This document shows positions 27,020 through 35,800 of a DNA stretch of 64,000 nucleotides, piece after piece. Position 1 is the stretch's first letter. Every line of letters starts with the position of its first letter. The notes beneath the pieces are model-generated. The model was not told where the DNA came from. It was given only the letters and a program-made list of their open reading frames with translations, and did no database searches. A program made the position numbers and the translations under genes. The DNA lies in assembly GCA_016125285.1 (NCBI GenBank), contig WGMA01000027.1, positions 1-64,000 on the forward strand. Reading direction: 5' to 3'. The DNA is from Phycisphaera sp. (GTDB lineage: Bacteria > Planctomycetota > Phycisphaerae > Phycisphaerales > Zrk34).

Positions 27020-29008
27020 ATGCCGGCGTATTACCGCGATCAACTCAACGCATTCCTCGACCGCGACGTGGACACGATCTGCGGACGGCTGATTCAGGGC
27101 GCCAGCGACGCGGGCTTTGCCACGCATGTCCACGATCAGACCGACGCGTGGACCAAACAGATCGAACTGCTGCACCCCATCGTCAGCGAACTGCTCCGCG
27201 ATCGGCCCGACGCGGCACGCTGGTCGATCCTGCTCGAGTTTCCGATCCCGCGCCGGTCCAAACGTATCGACGCGGTGATCCTCGCCGACGACCTCGTATT
27301 GGTGATCGAGTTTAAGATCGGCAAGACCAGTCTAACCGAGGCGGACCGTCGGCAGGCGGAGGATTACGCGCTTGACCTGCGCGATTTTCACAAGGCGAGC
27401 GCCGGCCGCATCGTCGTGCCGTTGCTCGCAGCCACCGGCAGCGCGCCGCCTGAGCGGCAACTGGCGGACATTGACGACGTCGTCAAGCCGGTCATCGACA
27501 CGAATGGCACGCGGTTGATCACCGATCTGCTCAGTGCCTACGACCGCTGGCACGACTCGCTGCGCGACCGAATCCGCGCCGATGCGTGGGACAACAGCCC
27601 TTACGAGCCGACACCAACGATCCTCGAAGCCGCACAGGTGCTCTACGCCGGGCAGTCGGTGCGCGAGATCTCGCGTTCGCACGCCGGCGCCGACAACCTC
27701 AACCGCACCACCCAGGCAGTGCTTAACGCGATCCGCGAAGCGCAGCGCGAACAGCGCAAGATCATCTGCTTCCTCACCGGCGTGCCCGGGGCGGGCAAGA
27801 CGCTCGCCGGTCTCAATATCGTGCACGACCCCGCGCTGCAGAACGACAACGGCGGGCTCGGCGTATTCCTTTCCGGCAACGGCCCTCTCGTCACCGTGTT
27901 AAGCGAAGCGCTGGCGCGTGACCACAAACGCCGCACCGGTGCCAAGATCGACGACGCTCGTCGGCACGTTTCCACCTTCGTGCAGAACGTTCACGCGTTT
28001 GTGCGCGAATACGTCGACGATCAACCCGACCTCGCGCCGCCCGACAAGGTGGTGCTCTTTGACGAAGCGCAACGCGCATGGAACTCCGCGCGCGAGAAGC
28101 GGAAGTTTGGCCGCGACGAATCCGAACCTTCAATGATGCTGCGTGTGATGGATCGCCACGCCGATTGGGCGGTGATCGTCGCGCTGATCGGCGGTGGACA
28201 GGAGATACACGACGGCGAGGCCGGGTTGCCCGAGTGGGGCCGCACAATCGCCGAGCGGTATCCGCACTGGCGCGTGCACATCTCCAGCGAGTTGGCACGG
28301 GGTCGATTCGATCAGAGCGCGCAGCCGCTGTTTGAGAAGACGCCCGCCGACCTCGACATCGTTGAAGACCCGGATCTGCACCTCGCCGTGGCGCTGCGTT
28401 CGTTCCGCGCCGATCAGGTCGCCGCGTGGGTCGACGCCGTGCTGAGCGATCGCCCCGCTGACGCTCGGCAACTCATGAGTCAACTGCACGCGTTCCCGAT
28501 CCGCATGACCCGCGACCTGAGCCGCGCCAAACGCTGGCTCCGCACGCAGACGCGCGGGCATCGTCGTTGCGGCCTAGTGGCCAGTTCTGGCGGACGCCGC
28601 CTCCGCGCCGACGGCCTCGATGTGAAAGCTGAACTCAACGTGGCCAACTGGTTTCTCGATCCGCCACCGGACGTGCGTTCGTCTTATTACCTAGAACTGC
28701 CCGCGACGGAGTTCGCCGTGCAGGGACTCGAACTCGACTGGGTCGGTGTCTGCTGGGGCGGCGACCTCCGCCGGCATCGCGACGCGTGGACCTTCAATCA
28801 GTTCCGCGGCTCGAAGTGGCAATCCGTCGCCGACGACATGAAGCAGCGCTACCTCCTCAACAAGTACCGCGTCCTGATGACCCGCGCCCGCGAGGGGTTC
28901 GTCATCTATATCCCGACCGGCGATCCCGCCGACCACACCCGCCCCGCGTCGCACTACCAATCCACCGCGACGTACCTTCAATCGTGCGGTGTGGTCTCGA
29001 TCGACTGA
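27020..29008 (+). CDS. DUF2075-type P-loop helicase-like protein with PD-(D/E)xK nuclease-like N-terminus
   Basis: 662 residues from ATG 27020 (MPAYYRDQLNAFLDRD). In-frame ATGs at 26885 and 26912 exist, the latter with a GCAGGAG before it, but the added 36-45 residues are low-complexity and cross a 24-bp palindrome. The N-terminal domain has the nuclease-like pattern D84 (RIDAVI), E97-x-K99 (VIEFKIGK). The ATPase domain follows: Walker A GVPGAGKT (254-261), Walker B VVLFDEAQRAW (D348, E349), GxGQEIHDGEAG as a sensor-like loop, and the C-terminal QGLELDWVGVCWGG and YRVLMTRAREG motifs of superfamily 1-like DUF2075 proteins. Expected role: ATP-dependent DNA or RNA remodelling, possibly with cleavage. 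Position next to an integrase suggests accessory cargo, perhaps defence (inference). Confidence 0.8.
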   Translation: MPAYYRDQLNAFLDRDVDTICGRLIQGASDAGFATHVHDQTDAWTKQIELLHPIVSELLRDRPDAARWSILLEFPIPRRSKRIDAVILADDLVLVIEFKIGKTSLTEADRRQAEDYALDLRDFHKASAGRIVVPLLAATGSAPPERQLADIDDVVKPVIDTNGTRLITDLLSAYDRWHDSLRDRIRADAWDNSPYEPTPTILEAAQVLYAGQSVREISRSHAGADNLNRTTQAVLNAIREAQREQRKIICFLTGVPGAGKTLAGLNIVHDPALQNDNGGLGVFLSGNGPLVTVLSEALARDHKRRTGAKIDDARRHVSTFVQNVHAFVREYVDDQPDLAPPDKVVLFDEAQRAWNSAREKRKFGRDESEPSMMLRVMDRHADWAVIVALIGGGQEIHDGEAGLPEWGRTIAERYPHWRVHISSELARGRFDQSAQPLFEKTPADLDIVEDPDLHLAVALRSFRADQVAAWVDAVLSDRPADARQLMSQLHAFPIRMTRDLSRAKRWLRTQTRGHRRCGLVASSGGRRLRADGLDVKAELNVANWFLDPPPDVRSSYYLELPATEFAVQGLELDWVGVCWGGDLRRHRDAWTFNQFRGSKWQSVADDMKQRYLLNKYRVLMTRAREGFVIYIPTGDPADHTRPASHYQSTATYLQSCGVVSID

Positions 29009-29373
29009 CGCGCGCACAGACGTGACGCGAAACCTTTCGATTTTGCGCAGCTTTTTGGGCTCTTTTCGGGCCGGTTCGCGATCGGATTTGCTCGGTTTGC
29101 GCTCGTTGGTCGTCCCGAAATGCGCCATGCGCGCCCCTTTAGCGCCCCGTTGGTGTACCAGTTGAATCACCCCTTTTGGGTCCCCCGATGTGATGTAAGT
29201 CGCGTGATCACGTCCCGGACGGGGCGGGGCGCGTTGTAAGTCGTGATTTGTCCGTGGGGGTCGACGGCGGGGTCGCGCCGCTTTTTCGCAGATCGTCCGC
29301 GTGTTCGATTTCGCGCATCCGCGCGCGAGCCGGGTCGTCCGCGACCCCGGCTCGCATCGTCGTCGACGCGGCG
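29009..29373. other. intergenic region between convergent genes
   Basis: 365 bases with no convincing gene. It is less GC-rich at its left end (TTTTGCGCAGCTTTTTGGGC near 29042). A stem at 29326-29354 (CGAGCCGGG paired with CCCGGCTCG, plus an inner GTCG/CGAC with one bulge) may terminate the minus-strand activator gene. Nothing else was recognised. Confidence 0.6.
29326..29354 (-). terminator. possible terminator of the sigma-54 activator gene
   Basis: CGAGCCGGG (29326-29334) pairs with CCCGGCTCG (29346-29354), extended inward by GTCG/CGAC with one bulge. It lies 20 bases beyond the stop of the minus-strand gene. There is no T tract on that strand. Confidence 0.4.
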
Positions 29374-31866
29374 TTACGCGCCGTCGTTGTCGTCGGCGGT
29401 GACGCGTTTGAAGTAGCTGGTGCGGAGGTGGCCGGAGGTGATGACGCGGCGGATGTAGCCCTCGGATTCGAGGGACTTGAGATCGCGTGTGGCGGTGTTG
29501 GGGGCGCACTGCAGCAGGTCGATGATCTCGGCGCGCGTGAATTGGTCGTAGTTGTCGAACAGGTAACGCAGCACACGCCGGCGGACCTGCGCGTTGCGGA
29601 GGTTGCCCATCAGCTCGGGCGGAATCGTCGGCACGTGGATGGAGTTCGCGGCGGTGCGGGCGGGGTCGTCGGCGAGCCCGGCGGACGCGGGCGGGTAGGG
29701 TGGTGTGGTGAGTTGATCCCGGCCCGTCTCGCCGGCGCTCGCAGGGCCGGGCTTGGCGGACGAGGCTTTGCGGAACATGTCGGTGGTCAGCAGCGTGCGG
29801 TCGCCGGCCATGAGGGCGATGTGCTCGACCTCGTTGCGCAGCTCGCGGACGTTGCCGGGCCAGTCGTAGCGACGGAGGGCCTCGATGAGGTCGCCGCCGA
29901 GTGTCATGGCGCGGTCGCCGATGAGCAGGCGGAGGAAGTGCTGGGCGAGGGGTTCGATGTCTTCGCGTCGGTCGCGCAGAGCGGGCAGCTCGATGGTCAG
30001 GCCGGACAGTCGGTAGTAGAGATCGGAGCGGAAACGGCCGTCTTTCATGGCGTTTTCGAGTGATTCGTTGGCGGCGGCGAAGACGCGGCACTTGATGCGT
30101 TTGACCTTGGAGCCGCCGACGGGCCGGACCTCGCCGGACTCGAGCACGCGGAGTAGCGAGGCCTGGAGTCGTGGCGACATGGCGTTGACTTCGTCGAGGA
30201 AGATGGTGCCGCCGCCGGTGGAGATGAACAGGCCGGGGTAGTCGCGTGTGGCGCCGGTGAACGCGCCGCGCACGTGGCCGAACAGCTCGGACTCGATGAG
30301 CGTGTCGGTCATGCCGCCGCAGTTGATGGCGGTGAAGGGCTCGGCGGATCGTCCGGACATGTCGCGGAGGAGTCGCGCGACGACTTCCTTGCCGGTGCCG
30401 GTCTCGCCGGTGATGAGGACGGTGGTGTTGAGGCGTGCGAAGCGTTCGATCCAGGCGAATCGGCGGATCCACTGGCGGACGTCGTCCATGGCGCGGCTGG
30501 AGCCGATGAGGCGTTGCTCGACGGCCTCGACGGGCACGGGCGGCGCGGCGGCGGCGGTGGTGTCGGCTTCGGCGTCGGGCGCGACGGCGGGCTCTTCGTC
30601 GTCGGGCAACGACTCGGCGAGGCGCTGCAGCCGGGCGAACTGATACGCGGTGAGTTCGGGGGCGAGCTTGAGGGCGCGTTCGAGCTGGCCGGACGCGGCG
30701 CGGGCGAGGAACCGGCGGAGGTGCGTCGCGGCGTGCTGCTCGTCGTCTTCGAGCAGCAGCAGTCGGGACCACTCGAAGTCGAGGTGCGGCTGGCGCTGCT
30801 CGGGGTCGAGCTGCGTGAGGCGTTTGCGTGCGTCGCCGATGTGCCCCAGCGCCATGTCGGCCCACGCGCGGTAGAGCGTGGTGGGCTGATCGAGCAGCGT
30901 GGTGGGTGCGTTTTCGAAGGCGGCTTCGGTGTGGTGAGTGACGGCGGCGAAGTCGCCGCGCACGGCGTGGAGGAAGGCGCGCGTGCGATCGACGTAGCCG
31001 GGCGGGTGGCGGGTGGTGTCGACGGTTTCGAGGAGGCGTTCGGCCTGGGAGAAGTGGCCTGTCTCGGCGAGCAGGACGACACGCCAGTGGTTGACGAGGG
31101 GCGTGTGGCGTTCGTGCTGTTGCTGGGTGAGTGCGTCGAGTGCTTCGGCGGCCTGTTCGTACTCGGCGGCGGCGAGTCCGCGTCGGATGGTCAGCCAGGT
31201 GACGCAGTCATCGATGGTGCGTGCGCCGGTGGGCCAGGCGCGTGCGGTGGCGGGTGGCGGCAGGGGGCCGGCGGCTCGGCCGAGGTCGGTGGCGGTGGCG
31301 AGTCGGCTGCGGAGTTCGGCGAGGTTCTGGTCGACGAGGTTGAGCTGGGCGGCCTGGAGGGCGTGGTGGGCCTGGAGGAGTTTGAGGTTGAACCACGTGA
31401 CGGACCCGCCGGGCATGTCGAGGTGCAGGGCGTCGTCGATCTGCTGGAGCGCGGCGAGGTGGTCGCCGACGGACTCGGCGAGCCAGGCCTCGGTGATGTG
31501 GGCCCAGGCGCGGACGGTGTCGCGGCTGGAGGCGTGCTGGGCGAGGTCGCGCACGCGGTGGAGGTGCAGGCGTGCGTCGCGCGGGGCGTCGTCCTGCAGC
31601 GCGGCCCACGCGGCGTGGGCGCTGACGAGCAGGTCGAGTTCGTTGTCGGCGGTGGCGGAGGCGACCGCGGCGTCGAGCGACGCGAGCGCGTCTTCGTAGG
31701 TGAAGTCGCCGCGCAACGCCTCGAAGCAGGCGACGATGGCTTGAGCGGCGAGGGTGTCGGGGGCGGTCGGTTCGAGCGCGCGCACGGCCTGCAGGACACC
31801 GCGAGGATTGCCCTCCAGCACCGACTCCACGATGGCGCGGCTAGCGATCGACAAGGATTTAACCAC
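29374..31866 (-). CDS. sigma-54-dependent transcriptional activator (bEBP) with helical-repeat N-terminus
   Basis: 830 residues from GTG 31866 (no ATG available; weak ribosome site). Residues 1 to about 430 are Ala/Leu-rich helical repeats of TPR type (AWLAESVGDHLAALQQIDDA, LLAETGHFSQAERLLETV), a likely protein-sensing region. A Pro/Ala linker leads to the AAA+ sigma-54 interaction domain: GETGTGKE (487-494), ESELFGHVRGAFTGA with the sigma-54-contacting GAFTGA loop at 534-539, GGTIFLDEV as Walker B, then FRSDLYYRL and WPGNVRELRNEVEH. The C-terminus is not the usual Fis-type helix but a winged helix (RRRVLRYLFDNYDQFTRAEI, then TRDLKSLESEGYIRRV). The intact loop predicts real activation of sigma-54 polymerase. 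It is divergent from the giant gene, whose leader carries a sigma-54 promoter. Confidence 0.9.
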   Translation of the reverse strand: MVKSLSIASRAIVESVLEGNPRGVLQAVRALEPTAPDTLAAQAIVACFEALRGDFTYEDALASLDAAVASATADNELDLLVSAHAAWAALQDDAPRDARLHLHRVRDLAQHASSRDTVRAWAHITEAWLAESVGDHLAALQQIDDALHLDMPGGSVTWFNLKLLQAHHALQAAQLNLVDQNLAELRSRLATATDLGRAAGPLPPPATARAWPTGARTIDDCVTWLTIRRGLAAAEYEQAAEALDALTQQQHERHTPLVNHWRVVLLAETGHFSQAERLLETVDTTRHPPGYVDRTRAFLHAVRGDFAAVTHHTEAAFENAPTTLLDQPTTLYRAWADMALGHIGDARKRLTQLDPEQRQPHLDFEWSRLLLLEDDEQHAATHLRRFLARAASGQLERALKLAPELTAYQFARLQRLAESLPDDEEPAVAPDAEADTTAAAAPPVPVEAVEQRLIGSSRAMDDVRQWIRRFAWIERFARLNTTVLITGETGTGKEVVARLLRDMSGRSAEPFTAINCGGMTDTLIESELFGHVRGAFTGATRDYPGLFISTGGGTIFLDEVNAMSPRLQASLLRVLESGEVRPVGGSKVKRIKCRVFAAANESLENAMKDGRFRSDLYYRLSGLTIELPALRDRREDIEPLAQHFLRLLIGDRAMTLGGDLIEALRRYDWPGNVRELRNEVEHIALMAGDRTLLTTDMFRKASSAKPGPASAGETGRDQLTTPPYPPASAGLADDPARTAANSIHVPTIPPELMGNLRNAQVRRRVLRYLFDNYDQFTRAEIIDLLQCAPNTATRDLKSLESEGYIRRVITSGHLRTSYFKRVTADDNDGA

Positions 31867-31881
31867 CAGAGCGAGTCTACT

Positions 31882-31999
31882 TTACGCGTAACTTGAGCGT
31901 ACTTTGGAGCTGAATGTTACGTTTACGATTGTTTCAAATCAAGGTCCGGCGAGCACCGTAGGCGGTAAAGTTCTTTTTATAATGTGCTTACGTCTTACG
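31882..31999. promoter_or_regulatory. TTACG motif cluster, candidate activator binding sites
   Basis: TTACG occurs at 31882 (inside the palindrome TTACGCGTAA), 31917, 31923, 31988 and 31995. These sites lie roughly 45-160 bases upstream of the predicted sigma-54 start point, the usual distance for enhancer sites of bEBPs. They are also just upstream of the activator gene, so autoregulation is possible. Confidence 0.4.
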
Positions 32000-32017
32000 A
32001 TCAAAGTTACAAAGTGG

Positions 32018-32033
32018 TGGCATTCGGTTTGCA
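32018..32033 (+). promoter_or_regulatory. sigma-54 (-24/-12) promoter
   Basis: TGGCATTCGGTTTGCA. The invariant GG (-24) and GC (-12) have exactly the ten intervening bases required, and TGGCA and TTTGCA match the consensus halves. The predicted start point is near 32044, reading toward the giant gene. The adjacent activator has an intact GAFTGA motif, which supports the call. Confidence 0.75.
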
Positions 32034-32572
32034 AAAGGCTCTCTATGCAATTGTTGCGCGCCTGCACCAGTGACGAGGGATCGAGCGAGCGTTGGACGCC
32101 GCTCGGCAAGGTGAATTCGGGATGCGAACATTGTTCAGTCTCCTTGGCTGTTGGAAGCGGCGGGGAGAGAGATGATGCCTCCGCGACGCACCAGCCCGGC
32201 CTGCACAAGCGGCGGGTCGGGCTGGGCGTGGGAGGTAGCGCGCTGGAGGGCGGGTTGACGGGTGAGTTGGATTCGGCGCGACGGGGTGTGCGTCGGGTCG
32301 TGATGGGGTTCGCGGTTCGGGCGGCCGGGTCATCGTTAGATCATTGTGGCGCCGGGGCGTGTGAGACGCCGCGGGTATCGCGAGCGGTGATGGGCGAGGC
32401 GCGGTCGGATGGCGCGTTGGAGGGTATGGGCGTTGGGGTGATCGGCGTCGGCGCGGCGTCGGGCGGATCACACGGGGTTGCGTACGCGGGGTTCGACGGA
32501 AGTGGCGGCACGGTCGTCGATTCGAGCGGGGCAACGAAGTCGAAAAAGTTATGCACGAGCGGGTCAGCGGCC

Positions 32573-32602
32573 TTGACGGTTGCTGTCGACCGCAATTAAA
32601 CT
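32573..32602 (+). promoter_or_regulatory. second, sigma-70-like promoter of the giant gene
   Basis: TTGACG (32573-32578), 18-base spacer, TAAACT (32597-32602). The same -10 sequence occurs at the RHS giant gene promoter. It would give a leader of about 220 nt. Confidence 0.45.
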
Positions 32603-32786
32603 GACGCCCCTAAATCAGCGTGCGTTCATTGCTTGGACGCACGGCACGGGGGTCGAACCAGGTGGGTCACTACTAGCTTGAAGGGTAATGTTGAGTTCTC
32701 GACATCGCTGACAGGCGCCACGTCGGGTGTTACGGCAACCAACTGCCAGGTAAAGGCCGTATCACTGCGCGTGGTCTGACCGTTTG

Positions 32787-32818
32787 CTACCGCGCAACTG
32801 CTGCGCGCGGTAGGGAGG
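32787..32818 (+). promoter_or_regulatory. hairpin overlapping the ribosome binding site of the giant gene
   Basis: CTACCGCGC (32787-32795) pairs with GCGCGGTAG (32805-32813). The Shine-Dalgarno TAGGGAGG (32811-32818) begins inside the right arm and lies 9 bases before the ATG at 32828. Partial masking of the site is possible. Confidence 0.5.
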
Positions 32819-32827
32819 CTATTGAGT

Positions 32828-35800
32828 ATGCGTCAACGTCGTAAGCGCCGGAGCCGTTCTGAAATTCGAGCCATTCGCCGACGTCAGCGTGAACGCCAGC
32901 GCGTTCAACGCCGACTTGAACTCGAAGCTCTTGAACCGCGCATCCTTCTGACCACGCTCATCGGTGGCGATGTGTTCGAATACATCGGCGCCGATGGGTC
33001 GACGATCCGCGTGGCGGTGACCGGCGACACGATCGCCGAGCTGACCGCGTCGGACATCGACGACAACAACGAGTTGTTGCTTGGTGCGATGCCCGGCGAG
33101 TTCATCGCCTCGGACATCGGTCGCACGGGCGCCGAGATCCTCGGCGGTCGCGGCGGCGCCGACGGCGTGGAGCTGATCGGCACGACGCCGATCATCGATC
33201 CTAACGGCATCAGCATCTTCCCCGGTGGGCAGACCGGTGGAGCGATCAACATCACCGCCCTTGCGGCCCAGGACATCACCGACGGCGGTAACACCTACGG
33301 CTTCAACACGGGCACGGTCACGGTTGGGCAGCAGCAGCGCAGCGTGATCCAGCTAGTTCTGTTCGACGCGCCCGACACGTCGGACCCGCTCGATCCCTTC
33401 GCGAACCCCGCGGTGTCCGGCACGGCGCAGGTGCAGGCGCTACTGCATCAGGCGACGCTCGACGAGGACCGCCCCGCGGCGCTGAACGATCCGCTGGATC
33501 CGTTCTTCTTCGGGCTGGGCAACGTTCAGGCGTACGCGGTGGATCCGACGTCCGGCCTGGGCTACGCGATCAACGTGACGGGCGGCACGAGCGATCTGTA
33601 CCAGATCAATCAGACGGACGGCACGTCGACGCTGCTGGGCTCGATCACGAACGTGGACACGGGCAACACGATCACGAACGTGCAGGCCGCGGCGATCAAC
33701 AGCCAGGGCGAGCTGTACATCCTGGTGCAGGACTACGACGGCGTGGCCGGCGCCGACGCCTCGGGCGACGGCACGAACACGGACGTGGCGCTGGTGCACG
33801 TGAGCCTGGCGACGGCGACGTTCTCGAACCTCGACGCGCAGTCGGTGCTGATCAACGGCACGGAGACGGGCGCGTTGTACACGGCGATGGCGTTCCAGAA
33901 CGACGGGACGATCTACGCGATCGGCCGGATCCAGCAGCTGGACATGAACGGCAACGTCACGGGCACGACCGATCAGCTGCACCGCATCTTCGTGGGCTTC
34001 GGCAACGCGGTGGCGGCGCAGAACGTGGGCAACGTGACGGTCGGCGGTCAGGGCGGCATGGGCGGCACGCCGGCGACGGTCACCGGCCTGGCGTTCGCGC
34101 GTGACATCTCGGACAACCAGATCCTCGTGGGCGTCGACCAGTCGCAGCAGGGCGGCGCGCGCCTGATCAGCATCAACACGAACAACGGCCAGTCGACGGC
34201 GCTGAGCACGGTGGGTTCGATCGCGGGCGTCAACGGCCTGTCGAGCTACGCCGAGACGCCGGGCGATCGCCCGCTGCTGTTCTCGTCGGACGGCTTCGAC
34301 GTGATCCGCGGTTCGGCGGTGGTTCTGCCGATCGCCAACACCGGCGTGACGAACGTGTCGCAGATCGGCGGCGCGGACTTCCGCCCGATCACCGGCGACG
34401 CGAACGACGGCCTGCTGTACTTCTCGGCGACGCACACGGCGGGCCAGAACGTGGGCGTGGACTCGCTGTTCACGATCGACGTGACGGGCGCCAACCGCTC
34501 GGCGATCCAGAACTCGATGCAGCTGAAAGGCCAGATCGAGCAGACGGCCAGCGACATCACGACGCTGCTGTTCGACGAGTTCTCGACGGTGGATTTCCTG
34601 ACCGGCCAGACGGTGCAGGACGTTCAGCTGGTGGCGTTCCGCAACGGCCAGGGCCAGAACAACGCGGGCCAGGTGGGCCAGGTCGACGAGGACTTCGGCG
34701 GCTTCTTCTCGATCACCGACGTGACGCGCAACGGCGCGGCGGTGGCGGACGTGACGGGCCTGACGCTGTTCGACGACGACACCTCGACGCTGACCGAGTT
34801 CTGGTGCGGCATCGACAACACGGCCAACTCGCTGATCCGCATCCGCCGCACGACCGGCACGGTGTACGACCTGGGGCCGCTGCCGGACCCGGACGACGTC
34901 AACGCGCCGATCCGCGGCTCGGACCTGGTGAGCCTGACGTACAACCCGGTGCTGTTCAACCCGTTCACCGGCGAGCAGGGCGTGCTGCTGGCGACGGACC
35001 GGACGACGGACGAGCTGGTGTACGTCGATCACCGCGCGCGGTTCCCGCAGGCGGACGTGTTCAGCATCTACATCTCGCAGGGCAGCAGCGATTCGTCGGT
35101 GGCGATCGGCATCGTGCCGGCGTTCGACCCGCAGAATCCCGGCGTGGCGCGTCCGATGCAGCCGTTCACCGGCAGCGCGGGCACGTTCCGCGTGTTCCCG
35201 GCGCAGGGCGGGAACCTGATCACGGTGCAGGCCCCGGCGAACACGGGCGGGGTGCTGGTCGGCACGCGGACCGAGGACATCTTCCCGAACGTCAACAACG
35301 AGGACCTGATCCCGATCATCGCGGGCAACGCGATGAACTTCATTAACGAGGCGAACCTCGACACGCGTCCGCGCGGGTTCGACGACCTGCTGCTGGACCC
35401 GAACAACACGGTGTCGGCGGGCGCGACGGTGACCGAGAGCCTGCTGGATTTCTTCTCGAAGGATCCGCAGCTGGCCAACCGCCTGCTCGGGTTCAACCTC
35501 GACAACATCCAGGCGATCGCGATCAGCCAGACCGGCGAGATCGTGATCGTGGACGCCGACGGCGTGGACCCGCTGGGCAACCAGATCGGCGGCAACGAGA
35601 TCGCGACGGTCGACCGCACAACCGGCAACGCCAACGCGCCGGTGACGATCATCGACGCGGTGACGGGCGACCCGATCGGCGGGATCCAGGGCCTGGCGTT
35701 CGGCGACCCGGACTTCGACGGCATCGAGACGCTGTTCGGCATCCTGCAGTCGTACAACTTCGCGCCGCAGATCAGCATCGGCGATCTCGGCGGCGACTAC

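Larger units (their letters stand above)
31867..32827. other. 961-bp regulatory intergenic region / long leader
   Basis: Region between the divergent activator and giant genes. It holds the TTACG cluster, the sigma-54 promoter, a sigma-70-like promoter and a hairpin at the ribosome site, each listed separately. The 231-codon frame 31904-32599 is Gly/Ser/Ala-rich without domains and begins upstream of the sigma-54 start point, so it is not called. Transcription from the sigma-54 promoter would give a leader of about 785 nt; no riboswitch class was recognised. Confidence 0.6.

Noticed and set aside
28691-30865. Minus-strand frame of about 724 codons overlapping the activator gene
   Set aside because: Arg/Pro/His-rich out-of-frame reading of the bEBP gene; the other frame contains the AAA+ motifs.
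30274-31896. Plus-strand frame of about 540 codons opposite the activator
   Set aside because: Gly/Glu/Val-rich antisense shadow of the activator helical repeats.
31978-31983. Perfect TATAAT on the plus strand
   Set aside because: No acceptable -35 at 16-18 bases upstream; probably part of a local AT-rich tract near the sigma-54 promoter.
31904-32599. 231-codon plus-strand frame in the divergent regulatory region
   Set aside because: It starts upstream of the sigma-54 start point, has no ribosome site and is Gly/Ser/Ala-rich without motif. It overlaps two promoters. A small gene within it cannot be fully excluded.
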